The notes beneath the pieces are model-generated. The model was not told the DNA's origin. It did not search any database and saw nothing but the letters and a program-made list of their open reading frames with translations. 18,201 nucleotides of DNA, taken from assembly GCA_023212695.1 (NCBI GenBank), contig JALCCG010000371.1, positions 1-18,201 on the forward strand, in the 5' to 3' direction. Of the stretch, positions 5,908 to 13,728 are shown one piece after another (the first letter of the stretch is position 1; each line of letters starts with the position of its first letter). The translations under genes were made by a program, and so were the position numbers. The DNA is from Sporisorium sorghi. Taxonomy: Eukaryota; Basidiomycota; Ustilaginomycetes; Ustilaginales; Ustilaginaceae.

Positions 5908-6771
5908 GTGTTTAAAAAAAATAAAAATCATCGGGATCCGTTGAAGACATCTTCAAACTTCCCGTCGCAAAATATGATCATCAGCAAACGTTTGATTCAT
6001 GATATGATCGATTTGGCTCGGATTCATCCTCATGAAACCGTTCTTGATATCGGAGCAGGTGCCGGGGCGCTGACTTTTCCGCTGGCAGAGAAAGCGGCCA
6101 AGGTGCTTGCTATTGAGATCGATTCAGTACTTATCCATAAATTGTTGGACAAAATGGGGGAAAGGGGCAATATTGAGGTCAAGCAGTGCGATTTCCTTGA
6201 AACATCGTTGCCCTCGAAACCCTTTGTTGTAGTCGCCAATATCCCTTATTCGATCACAACGCCGATCTTCGGGAAGCTGCTCCATCCGGCAGTTCCGATG
6301 CAGAGAGCCGTAATCTTGGTGGAAAAGGGAGCGGCAAAAGGATTCACATCGCACTCCATTCGAAATCCGCGAATTTTAAACTGGAGGATGCAGTATGAGA
6401 TCCGGCTCGTTCGGACGGTATCGCCCGATCATTTTGCACCGCCGCCCAAGGTGGATTCAGCCATCCTCTCCATCCGCCGGAGGGAACAGCCGCTTGTTTC
6501 CCCGCAGCATCACCAGATGTTCTCGGCGCTGGCAACCTATGGACTACGGGACCCGAAGCTGCCGTTATACGTAGCGCTATCGGAGATATTCACCCCTCCC
6601 CAGATAGCCAGGCTGGTCAAGTTGCTGAGAGTGGATCGTGAGCTTCCCATGGGTCAGCTGAACGAGGAGCAGTGGGGAACCGTGTTCCACACGATGCTCC
6701 AGCATGTGCCGCCGTATCGCCGGCCCCAGCTTCGCAAGGACTCTAGAAGCAAATCCAAGAAAAGAAAATGA
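5908..6771 (+). CDS. erm: ErmD-like 23S rRNA (adenine-N6) methyltransferase
   Basis: This 287-residue protein has the Rossmann-fold motifs of rRNA adenine dimethyltransferases: SAM-binding DIGAGAGAL at residues 47-55, the acidic residue in AIEID (E70), QCDF near 93-96, and the catalytic NIPYSITTPIF motif starting at N111. EKGAAKGFTS, the HFAPPPKVDSAIL stretch and FTPPQI match the ErmD/ErmK group more closely than KsgA. It would methylate A2058 of 23S rRNA (E. coli numbering) and protect ribosomes from macrolides, lincosamides and streptogramin B. I start it at the GTG at 5908, which has GAGGTG 7 bases upstream and gives an MFKKNKNH N-terminus resembling the ErmD type; an ATG at 5893 has no ribosome binding site. 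The basic tail (RSKSKKRK) is typical of Gram-positive Erm. Expression is probably macrolide-inducible through the leader at 5770-5902. Confidence 0.92.
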   Translation: MFKKNKNHRDPLKTSSNFPSQNMIISKRLIHDMIDLARIHPHETVLDIGAGAGALTFPLAEKAAKVLAIEIDSVLIHKLLDKMGERGNIEVKQCDFLETSLPSKPFVVVANIPYSITTPIFGKLLHPAVPMQRAVILVEKGAAKGFTSHSIRNPRILNWRMQYEIRLVRTVSPDHFAPPPKVDSAILSIRRREQPLVSPQHHQMFSALATYGLRDPKLPLYVALSEIFTPPQIARLVKLLRVDRELPMGQLNEEQWGTVFHTMLQHVPPYRRPQLRKDSRSKSKKRK

Positions 6772-6831
6772 AAAATAGACGATGCAATCATCGATTCTAA
6801 ATAATGGACGATTCGAATGGGCGAAATACGC

Positions 6832-6863
6832 TTGACCCTCACACTAGTGTCAGGGTTTACAAT
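6832..6863 (+). promoter_or_regulatory. MerR-type promoter and operator of merR-trx
   Basis: TTGACC (6832-6837) and TACAAT (6858-6863) are 20 bases apart, longer than a normal promoter and characteristic of MerR-activated ones. The spacer is filled by a dyad at 6835-6856: half-site ACCCTCACACT is matched by AGTGTCAGGGT, perfect except for the opposed C/C at 6840 and 6851. The regulator encoded 35 bases downstream probably binds here and controls its own operon. Confidence 0.88.
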
Positions 6864-6897
6864 GGAATTCAATCGTTCATCCAGGAGGCGTGAAAGC

Positions 6898-7275
6898 ATG
6901 AAAATCGGAGAACTTGCCGCCCGTACCGGCGTCAGCATTCGTTCGCTTCGTTACTACGAACAGCAAGGGCTGCTTACGCCGGCTCGAAACGAAAACGGAT
7001 ATCGGGAATATTCGGTACTTGCCGAGGATCAGGTGCGAACCATCCAGTTGTATCTGAATCTTGGATTGTCTACCGAGCAGATCGCCGGGTTCCTGCACTG
7101 CGTCTTGAAGAACAAAGAGGCGTTTTGTACGGAGGTGTTTCCGATTTTTCGGCAAAAAATCGCAGAGATCGAGGCGCAAATCCACCAGTTGAATCATATC
7201 AAGACAAATCTGGAGGAACGCATGCAATCGATTCTGGACGAACGAAAATCGGAAGAAGCGGAGGAAAACAAATGA
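6898..7275 (+). CDS. MerR-family regulator with two linker cysteines
   Basis: The 125-residue protein has the MerR winged-helix N-terminus (MKIGELAARTGVSIRSLRYYEQ, residues 1-22, with the NGYREYS wing at 33-39) and a dimerisation coiled coil from about 85 to 118. Cys68 and Cys77 lie just before the coiled coil, the zone where MerR proteins hold metal or redox sites, so a thiol, metal or oxidant signal is plausible but unproven. The ATG at 6898 follows AGGAGGCG at 6883-6890; an in-frame start at 6817 lies upstream of its own promoter and is not used. The stop overlaps the thioredoxin start (ATGA at 7272-7275), so the two are translationally coupled. It bends and untwists the 20-bp-spacer promoter upstream. 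Confidence 0.92.
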   Translation: MKIGELAARTGVSIRSLRYYEQQGLLTPARNENGYREYSVLAEDQVRTIQLYLNLGLSTEQIAGFLHCVLKNKEAFCTEVFPIFRQKIAEIEAQIHQLNHIKTNLEERMQSILDERKSEEAEENK

Positions 7276-7592
7276 GTTTACCACGATTAGAGTCATCAAG
7301 CTTTCAAAGCGCGATCAAACCCAACGGAGTCACTCTTGTTGAATTCGGGGCCACATGGTGCCCGCCCTGCAAAGTGCTGCTCCCCATTCTCGAAGAACTG
7401 AGTCATGAGGAAGCGGGTCGCCTCGATATCTATCAGGTGGATTGCGACGAATCCCCGGAGCTTGCTGCCCAATTCGGCATCATGTCCATGCCGACGGTGA
7501 TTGTGTTCCATAACGGAGAACCGGCGGACAAACTAATCGGACTCCGGCCTAAGAGTGTATATCAAGCGGCGCTTGGCCGCTATGTATCATAA
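7272..7592 (+). CDS. Thioredoxin-like protein with CPPC active site
   Basis: This 106-residue protein is a single thioredoxin fold with the active site ATWCPPCKV (Cys30 and Cys33), the VDCDESPELAAQFGIMSMPTVIVF stretch and the conserved cis-proline in SMPT. CPPC rather than CGPC points to a more reducing or specialised disulfide oxidoreductase. There is no signal peptide or lipobox, so it is cytoplasmic. Its start codon overlaps the stop of the merR gene and its own terminator follows, so it is the only target gene in a two-gene operon with the MerR regulator. That pairing suggests it is induced by the signal MerR senses, probably thiol or metal stress. Confidence 0.92.
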   Translation: MSLPRLESSSFQSAIKPNGVTLVEFGATWCPPCKVLLPILEELSHEEAGRLDIYQVDCDESPELAAQFGIMSMPTVIVFHNGEPADKLIGLRPKSVYQAALGRYVS

Positions 7593-7602
7593 GAGAACAG
7601 TG

Positions 7603-7642
7603 GAAAGCCTCTGATCATTGTATCAGAGGCTTTCTTTTTTTT
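7603..7642 (+). terminator. Intrinsic terminator of the merR-trx operon
   Basis: GAAAGCCTCTGAT (7603-7615) pairs exactly with ATCAGAGGCTTTC (7622-7634) and is followed by eight T residues. Confidence 0.95.
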
Positions 7643-7718
7643 GGTAGAGGGCATTATGCTCCGTACATAGAACTCTTATATAGCGAAAACTGCGATAAGC
7701 AGCCGAAGGAGATACGAT

Positions 7719-8396
7719 ATGAGATCCAGAAAAAAGATCATTTCCGTCATAGCGATTATGGTGCTGAGCTGCCTGGCCATGAGTTTTGTCGATGCGGTAA
7801 TCCGTCCGGATTACGCGGTCAAATCCATTATCAAGGTCATGTTGTTTCTGACGCTGCCCATCGGTTATGCCTTAATCACGGGCGGGATACCGTTTCGCAG
7901 GCTGTTTACCTTCGAGAGAAAAGGGCTTTCGAGGTCTCTGCTGCTGGGACTCGGCGTATTTGCCTTGATCCTGGGCGGATACTTCTTAATCGGGCCGTTC
8001 TTTGATTTTTCCAAGGTAACGGGAGCTCTGCAGAATAATCTCGGGGTAGATGCAGGCAACTTCATCTTCGTAGCTATTTATATATCGATTGTCAATTCGC
8101 TGCTGGAGGAGTTCTTTTTCCGGGGGTTTGCTTTTTTCACGCTGAAGGAACAGGCTGGACGCAGGTTTGCTTATCTGTTCAGTGCAGGGGCATTTGCCGT
8201 GTATCATATTGCCATGATGACCAGCTGGTTCTCCGTAGAGCTGTTCCTGCTGCTCATTGTCAGTTTGTTTGTGGCGGGACTCCTGTTCAACTGGCTGAAT
8301 GAGCGAAACGGCAACATTTATGCGTCCTGGATGGTCCATATGTTTGCCAATCTGGCGATCAACATCATCGGATTTATGCTGTTTGGGATCATTTAA
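7719..8396 (+). CDS. CPBP-family intramembrane metalloprotease
   Basis: The 225-residue protein is hydrophobic throughout, with about six membrane segments, and carries the three CPBP (Abi/CAAX protease, Rce1-like) motifs: EEFFFRG with Glu130, Glu131 and Arg135; FAVYHIAMM with His163; and WMVHMFANLAIN with His207 and Asn211. These residues coordinate the metal and catalyse cleavage in the bilayer. Substrates in bacteria include peptide precursors and regulators, and some members give immunity to bacteriocins, but nothing next to the gene suggests a peptide partner. The ribosome binding site AAGGAG lies about 9 bases before the ATG. It stands alone between the merR-trx terminator and the second MerR-type promoter. 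Confidence 0.9.
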   Translation: MRSRKKIISVIAIMVLSCLAMSFVDAVIRPDYAVKSIIKVMLFLTLPIGYALITGGIPFRRLFTFERKGLSRSLLLGLGVFALILGGYFLIGPFFDFSKVTGALQNNLGVDAGNFIFVAIYISIVNSLLEEFFFRGFAFFTLKEQAGRRFAYLFSAGAFAVYHIAMMTSWFSVELFLLLIVSLFVAGLLFNWLNERNGNIYASWMVHMFANLAINIIGFMLFGII

Positions 8397-8415
8397 AATA
8401 AAAGTTTCATCAGGA

Positions 8416-8446
8416 TTGACCTTCACATGATGTGACGGATTAAAAT
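8416..8446 (+). promoter_or_regulatory. Second MerR-type promoter and operator
   Basis: TTGACC (8416-8421) and TAAAAT (8441-8446) are separated by 19 bases, the hallmark of MerR-activated promoters. The spacer contains CCTTCACAT and ATGTGACGG around a central G, matching at 8 of 9 positions. The half-site is close to that at 6832-6863. The merR gene that should follow is truncated. Confidence 0.82.
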
Positions 8447-8477
8447 ACGGGTAACTGAATAAAGGGGACTGCTTTAT

Positions 8478-8531
8478 ATGCATATTAGCGAGTTGTCGCG
8501 CAAAAACGGGATGGAGTGGATACGAATATGA
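8478..8531 (+). pseudogene. merR gene truncated to 17 codons, coupled to the next gene
   Basis: An ATG at 8478, about 10 bases after AAAGGGG (8461-8467), opens MHISELSRKNGMEWIRI. The first 11 residues match the start of MerR regulators (M.ISELS..TG...); the recognition helix and everything after it are absent. The frame then ends in a TGA at 8529-8531 that overlaps the ATG of the next gene (8528-8530) as ATGA. A deletion or replacement has apparently fused the first codons of a self-regulated merR gene to an unrelated gene, keeping its promoter and operator. The 17-residue product cannot bind DNA but could act as a translated leader. Confidence 0.72.
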
Positions 8532-9430
8532 ATCAACTGAACTTGAATTACTATGGCAAATACGCTGTTCCTGAAACGGTCAGGGAGCTGTTTGAATTTG
8601 AACAGGAACTGCGTGCGGAGGACTTATCACTTGATTTCAATTTGGGCTTGATCATGACACAAGAGGATATCCGCTATATGTCGACCCCGCCTGATGTAAT
8701 TCCGTTTGCATCTTGCGGAGTAGATGGAATACATTATGGATTCTTAACAGATTTCGGATTGGCTGCTGATTTAGAGCAAGCGTACATCGTATGTGTGTCT
8801 CCTATGAATATGGATCAGGAGGTTTGGATTGTAGCAGCTAATATTCACGAATTCTTGCGCGTGGTATATACAGAGAACAGTATACTATACCACTACTTTC
8901 CCGAAACTAGCCATTATGCCTCTTATATAATCAACCGGGAAGTAGAGGATGTTCAAGAGAGCGTTGTTCGGGCCAAGCACAAATTACAGCAGCGATTTGC
9001 CCTTGAGCCCATTGCGGATATGTTGGAATACATAGAAGGGTTGGAGCAGAGACGTCAAGCAGAAGTAGTCTATCCGACAAGATACCCGATCGGAATTGTT
9101 CAGACCTCATCAGAGCACAAGCACGAGCGGCTGATGATTGATGCGATGAAGGATGGACCAGATCCGGAGGACGTGGAACTTTTCTTCAAGACTGCTACGG
9201 TTGAATCCAGACTTGCCTTTATCAGGGACGCTCAATCCAGGCATTTGCTGGATCGTCCGCTATTAAGGGAATGTGTAGTGAAGGGCATGGCAGATATGGG
9301 GCTGACGGATGAGGCTCTCCGACTGAATAGATCCTATGACTATCAAGAAATGATTGTTAAATTGACGAACACGCAGAACACGGCGTCTATTGTATGGTAT
9401 ACCGATGCCGATGATCCTATCGAAGATTAA
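8528..9430 (+). CDS. Uncharacterised 300-residue protein, possibly SUKH (SMI1/KNR4)-like
   Basis: I do not recognise this protein with confidence. The first half contains VPETVRELFEFEQEL, then VIPFASCGVDGIHYGFLTDFG (about residues 57-77), IVCVSPMN and VWIVAANIHEFLRVVYTENS. This pattern of a small beta-domain with a phenylalanine/glycine loop and a terminal IxEFL helix resembles SUKH/SMI1-KNR4 proteins, which include immunity proteins, but I would not insist. The second half is helical, acidic and rich in charged residues (about 150-290), with no membrane segment or signal peptide, so it is probably cytoplasmic. The ATG at 8528 follows GGAGTGG at 8513-8519 and overlaps the stop of the truncated merR frame; a GTG at 8516 is a less likely start. 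It is presumably transcribed from the MerR-type promoter at 8416-8446. Confidence 0.85.
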   Translation: MNQLNLNYYGKYAVPETVRELFEFEQELRAEDLSLDFNLGLIMTQEDIRYMSTPPDVIPFASCGVDGIHYGFLTDFGLAADLEQAYIVCVSPMNMDQEVWIVAANIHEFLRVVYTENSILYHYFPETSHYASYIINREVEDVQESVVRAKHKLQQRFALEPIADMLEYIEGLEQRRQAEVVYPTRYPIGIVQTSSEHKHERLMIDAMKDGPDPEDVELFFKTATVESRLAFIRDAQSRHLLDRPLLRECVVKGMADMGLTDEALRLNRSYDYQEMIVKLTNTQNTASIVWYTDADDPIED

Positions 9431-9507
9431 TTCCAACGATAAATCCCTGAAAAGTCCCCATTTTGAACATGCTGATGTATAATAATCGATATCAGGAGGT
9501 GCAGAGT

Positions 9508-11427
9508 ATGAGTGATGTCAATATTTTTGGCCATCAAGCTTTGTTTGAACATGTTTACAAAAGTGCCCCAATTGGCATTGCCCTGGTTACGGTAGAAGGG
9601 CATTGGATCAGCGTAAATCCTGCGGCTTGCAAAATGTTCGGCTACACAGAGGAAGAATTAATGGCACAGCCGGCATCCGATTATGTTTATTCTAATTGCA
9701 TTAATAATAAAGAAAAGCTGCTCCATTCCCTGGATGATACGTCCTCAACCATAGCGGTTGAGAAACAATTCTCACATAAAGACGGCAATCAGATCTGGGC
9801 ATCGATGCACGTATCCCTGGTTCGGGATGACAAGGAGAATACCCCTTTATTTTTCATTTCGCAAATCGTTGATATTACTGATAGTAAAGTCGCCGAGCAA
9901 AGGCTGCAGGAAAGCATAGAGCGCTATACCTCGCTGAAAAAATATAACCACGATGCGATCATCTCCTTCAACCTGGAAGGAAAGATCATTAACGGGAACC
10001 AGATGGCAGAACAGCTGACCGGTTTTAAAATTCCGGAATTAATCGGAACGAAGATCTCGCGTTTAATCGGTGAACGCAACCTTTCCCGGATACTCTCTTC
10101 CGCGGCTGATTATGTTGCTGTCGAGAAAGGGATTAACGGTATCCATCACAGGGATGGGCATACGGTTGAAGTGCTGGCCACATTGGCGCCGATCGTCATT
10201 CATAACCAAAACGTGGGCTTCTACATCATTGCCAAGGACATGACGGAGCAGAAGCGGCTGATCATCGAGAAGGAAGCGGCCGAGAAGACCAACAAGGCGA
10301 AAAGCGAGTTCCTCGCCATGATGAGCCATGAGATACGCACACCGATGAACGGCGTCATCGGGATGACGGACTTGATACTGGAGACAGAGCTTGACGAGGA
10401 GCAGCGGGATTATGTTCAGATCATCAAGAAAAGCGGGACAACCCTTCTGAACATAATCAATGATATTTTAGATTTTTCAAAAATCGAATCAGGCAGAACC
10501 GAGCTGGTGGAAGAAACATTTAGTCTAAGGATCGCTCTGTCCGAAACCATGAACATGATTCTGCCGAAGGCGCTAGAGAAAAATATCGAGGTGACCACTT
10601 CCGTAGCCTCCGAAGTACCGGATCAGGTCCATGGGGATGTGACCAAGCTTCGACAGGTATTGATGAACCTGCTTAGCAATGCAATCAAGTTTACACCCAA
10701 TGGCGCAGTCTCCATCTCGGTTCAGTGCCTCAACCATGAAGGTAATCCGCCCCTTATCCAATTCTCCGTTGTGGATACGGGCATTGGCGTGCCAGAAGAG
10801 AAGGTTGCCCATTTATTTGAGCCCTTCTATCAAGTGGATCATTATATGACCCGGAAGGTGGAGGGAACCGGATTGGGTCTGGCTATCTGTAAAAAGCTCG
10901 TTAAACTGATGGGCGGGGATATATGGTACGAACGGAATCTTAACGGGTCAGGATCTGTGTTTGCGTTTACGGTTGATTTCTCATTTAAAACAAATGCTAG
11001 CGGTATACAGAACAACGGGACCATCCAAGAGAATCATGTTTCCGGCAATGAACTTAGAATTTTGATCGCAGAGGATAATGAGGTTAATCAGCTGGTCCTT
11101 AAGAAAATGCTTGAGAAGCTGGGATACAATTCCACCACGGTCCAGAATGGACTTGAGGCCGTTGAGGCATTTAAACGTCATCCGTATGATATTGTGTTCA
11201 TGGATATCCAAATGCCGTTCATGGATGGAATGGATGCGGTCAAGGCTATTAAAGAATCCATATCATCCGAAAGAGATCCATATATCGTGGCGGTGACAGC
11301 CCATGCGATTAAAGGTGATCGCGAGAGGTATTTAGAAATGGGCATGGATGAGTATGTAAGCAAACCCGTGAGCATGCATATGATATCGGGGATTATCGAT
11401 AAATTTCTGGCTGAGAAAAAAGTATAG
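9508..11427 (+). CDS. Cytoplasmic hybrid sensor histidine kinase (PAS-PAS-HisKA-HATPase-REC)
   Basis: The 639-residue protein has no membrane segment. In order it carries two PAS domains (about residues 8-125 and 130-250, each ending in the PAC-like [11 protein letters not shown] and [11 protein letters not shown]), a HisKA dimerisation domain with phospho-acceptor His274 in [10 protein letters not shown], a HATPase domain with N-box Asn391, G1 box DTGIG from 423 and G2 box GTGLGLAI from 453, and a C-terminal receiver with the acidic pair E522/D523, phospho-acceptor Asp566, Thr597 and Lys619. It should sense a cytosolic signal through PAS and pass phosphate from His274 to Asp566. No Hpt protein, response regulator or output domain is encoded nearby, so the final target is unknown. 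The ATG at 9508 is fixed by AGGAGGT at 9494-9500; a TTG at 9463 in frame has no such site. A hairpin follows its stop codon. Confidence 0.95.
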   Translation: MSDVNIFGHQALFEHVYKSAPIGIALVTVEGHWISVNPAACKMFGYTEEELMAQPASDYVYSNCINNKEKLLHSLDDTSSTIAVEKQFSHKDGNQIWASMHVSLVRDDKENTPLFFISQIVDITDSKVAEQRLQESIERYTSLKKYNHDAIISFNLEGKIINGNQMAEQLTGFKIPELIGTKISRLIGERNLSRILSSAADYVAVEKGINGIHHRDGHTVEVLATLAPIVIHNQNVGFYIIAKDMTEQKRLIIEKEAAEKTNKAKSEFLAMMSHEIRTPMNGVIGMTDLILETELDEEQRDYVQIIKKSGTTLLNIINDILDFSKIESGRTELVEETFSLRIALSETMNMILPKALEKNIEVTTSVASEVPDQVHGDVTKLRQVLMNLLSNAIKFTPNGAVSISVQCLNHEGNPPLIQFSVVDTGIGVPEEKVAHLFEPFYQVDHYMTRKVEGTGLGLAICKKLVKLMGGDIWYERNLNGSGSVFAFTVDFSFKTNASGIQNNGTIQENHVSGNELRILIAEDNEVNQLVLKKMLEKLGYNSTTVQNGLEAVEAFKRHPYDIVFMDIQMPFMDGMDAVKAIKESISSERDPYIVAVTAHAIKGDRERYLEMGMDEYVSKPVSMHMISGIIDKFLAEKKV

Positions 11428-11447
11428 TTGAAGCATGATAAGATGAG

Positions 11448-11474
11448 AGCTCAAGTGATATCACTTGAGCTTTT
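11448..11474. terminator. Palindromic terminator between kinase and glucanase genes
   Basis: AGCTCAAGTGAT at 11448-11459 and ATCACTTGAGCT at 11460-11471 form a perfect 24-base palindrome followed by a short T run. The genes on either side converge on it, so it may serve both, but the T tract is short in each direction. Confidence 0.65.
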
Positions 11475-11590
11475 GATCATTCTACTGTTGGATGAAATAC
11501 AGGAACCATACAGCATGCTGCTGTTCATCCGCCCCTCGGCTAGAAATTTCGCTGGATAGAATGAGGCCGTTGTTATTGGTGATATGTCGT

Positions 11591-13303
11591 TTATGATACG
11601 TTTCCGGTGACGCTGCTGCCGTTTTTCGTGATTTTGTAGGTGATGATCTCCCCGCTCCAGAAATGGAACTTGAGAATGATCTCGCCGTCTCGGACTTCAT
11701 TGAAGAAGGCCGGCTTCAGTTTGATTTCACCGCTGGCATAGGATGGAGAGAAGGTATACTCAAACTCCTTGAAGGAGGTCCAGTCCTGTGGCCCTGCATT
11801 CCCACCCGTGGCATATACGGCCTCCATCGTAGCAAGCTGATCCCCATTGAATGTGGTTGGAATGCTGAAGGAAGCAGTGGAGCCCTGCGTGCTGCGCAGC
11901 ACAGGTTTATCGTTCTGAATGACCCTGAAGTTCCAATCCGCTCCACGGTTGAACTTGGCCGTCAGTACGGCATTTACGCCGAGCTGGCCCGAAGAGGTCA
12001 ATCTGGTTAGCAGTCCGGATTTAAAAGTGATGGAATTTCCGCTTAAGACGTAGTCCTGTCCGGCTGTTAAGAGCTGTCCGTTCGTGCGGATCTCGGATAA
12101 CGTGTTGCCGTTAAGGTTCAACGGAATGCTTTTGTCCTGGACAGCCGCCCCTTTTTTCACGAATACAAGATCCGTGTCAGCCGTAGAGGAGCGTCCGCTC
12201 CAACCCGCCTTCATCATGTTATAAAGCTCGGGATCGGACCAGGTGAAGGCCGTTCGCTTGAAGTGCTGGCCGTTATCCCATAACATATGTGTGATGTTTT
12301 TCTGCTTGAGATAATAGGTCAGGTATTCAAAAAACTTCAGTTTTTCCCCCTGCTCAATGACCCCGGTGTTCTGATCGAAGCCAAGCAGTCCATATTCACC
12401 CAGGATGACAGGAATACCTCTGGCAATAAAGGTGTTGTACACGTTGTTGAATGTCTGGTCGATGTCGTTTCGGGTATCGGTTTCAAAGCGAGTGTATCCC
12501 GCAATATTAACGCTAAACGGCCAGAATCCATAATAATGAACGGTGGCAATGAGATTGGAATCATTCAGTTTGGTCATGGTGTTGTAGAGCTCGTTCATTC
12601 TGGTCTGGGTCGGCGAAGCTTCCAGGGTAGACAGCACAAGCGGGCGTACAGCGTTCTGCGCTCCAGAGCTGCGTACAATCCGGTGGAATGAGACATTGAG
12701 CTCATCCAGCATCTGAAAGGCCTTGGTTTCGCTGGTGGTACCGCCATCCGAGAAGCGGGGTTCATTGACGCTTTCAAACATCAGTTTGCTGGAATGGTTC
12801 TTGAAACGATTGGCGATTTGGGTCCAGACGGCGTTGTACTTGGCTACAACCTCATTGCGGTTGTTCTCCATATGGCTGATCCATAACCATGAATCGTGAT
12901 GAACATTGATCATGACATACATATTGGCGTCAAGCGCCCAATCCACAACCTCCTGTACACGATTCATGTAGGAGGCATTGACGGTGTAATTCGGTGCGCT
13001 GCCGATTTGGTTATTCCAGGTTACGGGAATTCGGATGCTCTTATAGCCTTGAGCCGCGATTTGATCGATCAGAGCCTTGGTGATGCGCGGATTTCCCCAA
13101 GCGGTCTCATCGGACCCGACGGAATCAAGCGAATTACCCAGATTCCAGCCCGGCTGCATAGCATTGACGTAAGCTTGGGGACCGCTGCTCAGCGGGCTGA
13201 TCTGGTCTGCCTCTGCTGCTGATGTTAAGGATGGAATTAGTGAGAACAGCATAGCGGCGATCAGCGTGAAGGACAGTAAAGATTTCTTTGTTAAGTTTAT
13301 CAT
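11591..13303 (-). CDS. Secreted GH5 endo-beta-1,4-glucanase with X2 and CBM46-like modules
   Basis: The 570-residue protein starts with a signal peptide (MINLTKKSLLSF..., hydrophobic core 9-26, probable cleavage near Ala29-Ala30). A GH5 catalytic domain spans about 40-370: GWNLGNSLDS...ETAWGNP points to subfamily GH5_4, the acid/base is Glu181 in SVNEPRF and the nucleophile Glu303 in LGEYGLLG. An Ig-like X2 module (about 375-460) and a CBM46-like module (about 465-565, DGEIILKFHFWSGE) follow. This order and length match tri-modular Bacillus enzymes that attack beta-1,4-glucans and xyloglucan. The start at 13303 is chosen because AAAGGAG lies 6 bases upstream; an upstream ATG at 13357 has no ribosome binding site and would bury the signal peptide behind 18 extra residues. 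A cre site lies about 180 bases upstream. Confidence 0.94.
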   Translation of the reverse strand: MINLTKKSLLSFTLIAAMLFSLIPSLTSAAEADQISPLSSGPQAYVNAMQPGWNLGNSLDSVGSDETAWGNPRITKALIDQIAAQGYKSIRIPVTWNNQIGSAPNYTVNASYMNRVQEVVDWALDANMYVMINVHHDSWLWISHMENNRNEVVAKYNAVWTQIANRFKNHSSKLMFESVNEPRFSDGGTTSETKAFQMLDELNVSFHRIVRSSGAQNAVRPLVLSTLEASPTQTRMNELYNTMTKLNDSNLIATVHYYGFWPFSVNIAGYTRFETDTRNDIDQTFNNVYNTFIARGIPVILGEYGLLGFDQNTGVIEQGEKLKFFEYLTYYLKQKNITHMLWDNGQHFKRTAFTWSDPELYNMMKAGWSGRSSTADTDLVFVKKGAAVQDKSIPLNLNGNTLSEIRTNGQLLTAGQDYVLSGNSITFKSGLLTRLTSSGQLGVNAVLTAKFNRGADWNFRVIQNDKPVLRSTQGSTASFSIPTTFNGDQLATMEAVYATGGNAGPQDWTSFKEFEYTFSPSYASGEIKLKPAFFNEVRDGEIILKFHFWSGEIITYKITKNGSSVTGNVS

Positions 13304-13385
13304 TAGCATCTCCTTTGTAATGAAGTGGTCAAGAGCTGTTTGCTGATAAAACTTCATGATGCGCTCATCAGACGGTGGAATTTTC

Positions 13386-13427
13386 AGCTCCCGCTAGGGG
13401 CTTTCAGGGGTTAGACTTCACCTCCTT
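13386..13427 (-). promoter_or_regulatory. Glucanase mRNA leader: orphan Shine-Dalgarno and hairpin
   Basis: On the minus strand AAGGAGGTGA (AAGGAGG at 13421-13427) is a full-strength ribosome binding sequence, yet no ATG, GTG or TTG stands 5-12 bases after it and the glucanase start is almost 120 bases away. It is followed by a small hairpin, AGCCCC/GGGAGCT at 13386-13402, with one bulged base. In Bacillus thuringiensis cry3A a similar start-less sequence (STAB-SD) blocks 5' mRNA decay, so a stabilising role is possible here. Confidence 0.45.
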
Positions 13428-13483
13428 AAATCGAATCTGGACATACTGTCAATAAAATAAAACGGTTGAGTGCAGCAGAAGAA

Positions 13484-13497
13484 TGAAAACGCTTTCT
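13484..13497. promoter_or_regulatory. cre site (CcpA operator) of the glucanase gene
   Basis: TGAAAACGCTTTCT matches the catabolite-responsive element consensus (TGWAANCGNTNWCA) at all but the last position. It lies about 180 bases upstream of the glucanase start and just downstream of a TATGAT -10 candidate (minus strand, 13510-13515), where bound CcpA-HPr would block transcription. Glucose repression of the glucanase is therefore likely. A separate TTGACA (minus strand, 13447-13452) has no good -10 partner. Confidence 0.75.
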
Positions 13498-13613
13498 AAT
13501 TAATAAATTATCATATTTTACCATTCGGAAGTACCCGACTAATTTATCCGAAAATCATGCAGAAATTAGTTATAGTGATGAGAAGTTCTAGAAAAGAGGG
13601 AGGTACGGTGCGA

Positions 13614-13669
13614 GGAAGAAAAAAGAAGCTGTCCCTCAAGGTCAAGGTTGACCGGGAGGACAGCTTCTT
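13614..13669 (-). terminator. Terminator of the repeat-protein gene
   Basis: AAGAAGCTGTCC (13623-13634) pairs exactly with GGACAGCTTCTT (13658-13669), with an inner GGTCAA/TTGACC stem. Read on the minus strand the hairpin is followed by a run of T. It lies about 60 bases after the stop codon of the gene ending at 13729, and separates it from the glucanase promoter region. Confidence 0.9.
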
Positions 13670-13728
13670 GGGATTTAAGCGCGATGTTTGGCTGGAAGCC
13701 AGCCGCTTCGATTACACAAATCGCTTGC

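Noticed and set aside
6817..6897. Upstream start for the MerR regulator
   Set aside because: It lies before the -35 box of the gene's own promoter, so it would not be in the transcript.
7986..8483. 165-codon minus-strand ORF opposite the CPBP protease gene
   Set aside because: It is antisense to clear CPBP motifs and has no family-like features.
13340..13375. CTGATGA followed by GAA on the minus strand, reminiscent of a hammerhead ribozyme core
   Set aside because: The GAAA box is absent and stem II would be only a few pairs; the resemblance is a short coincidence.
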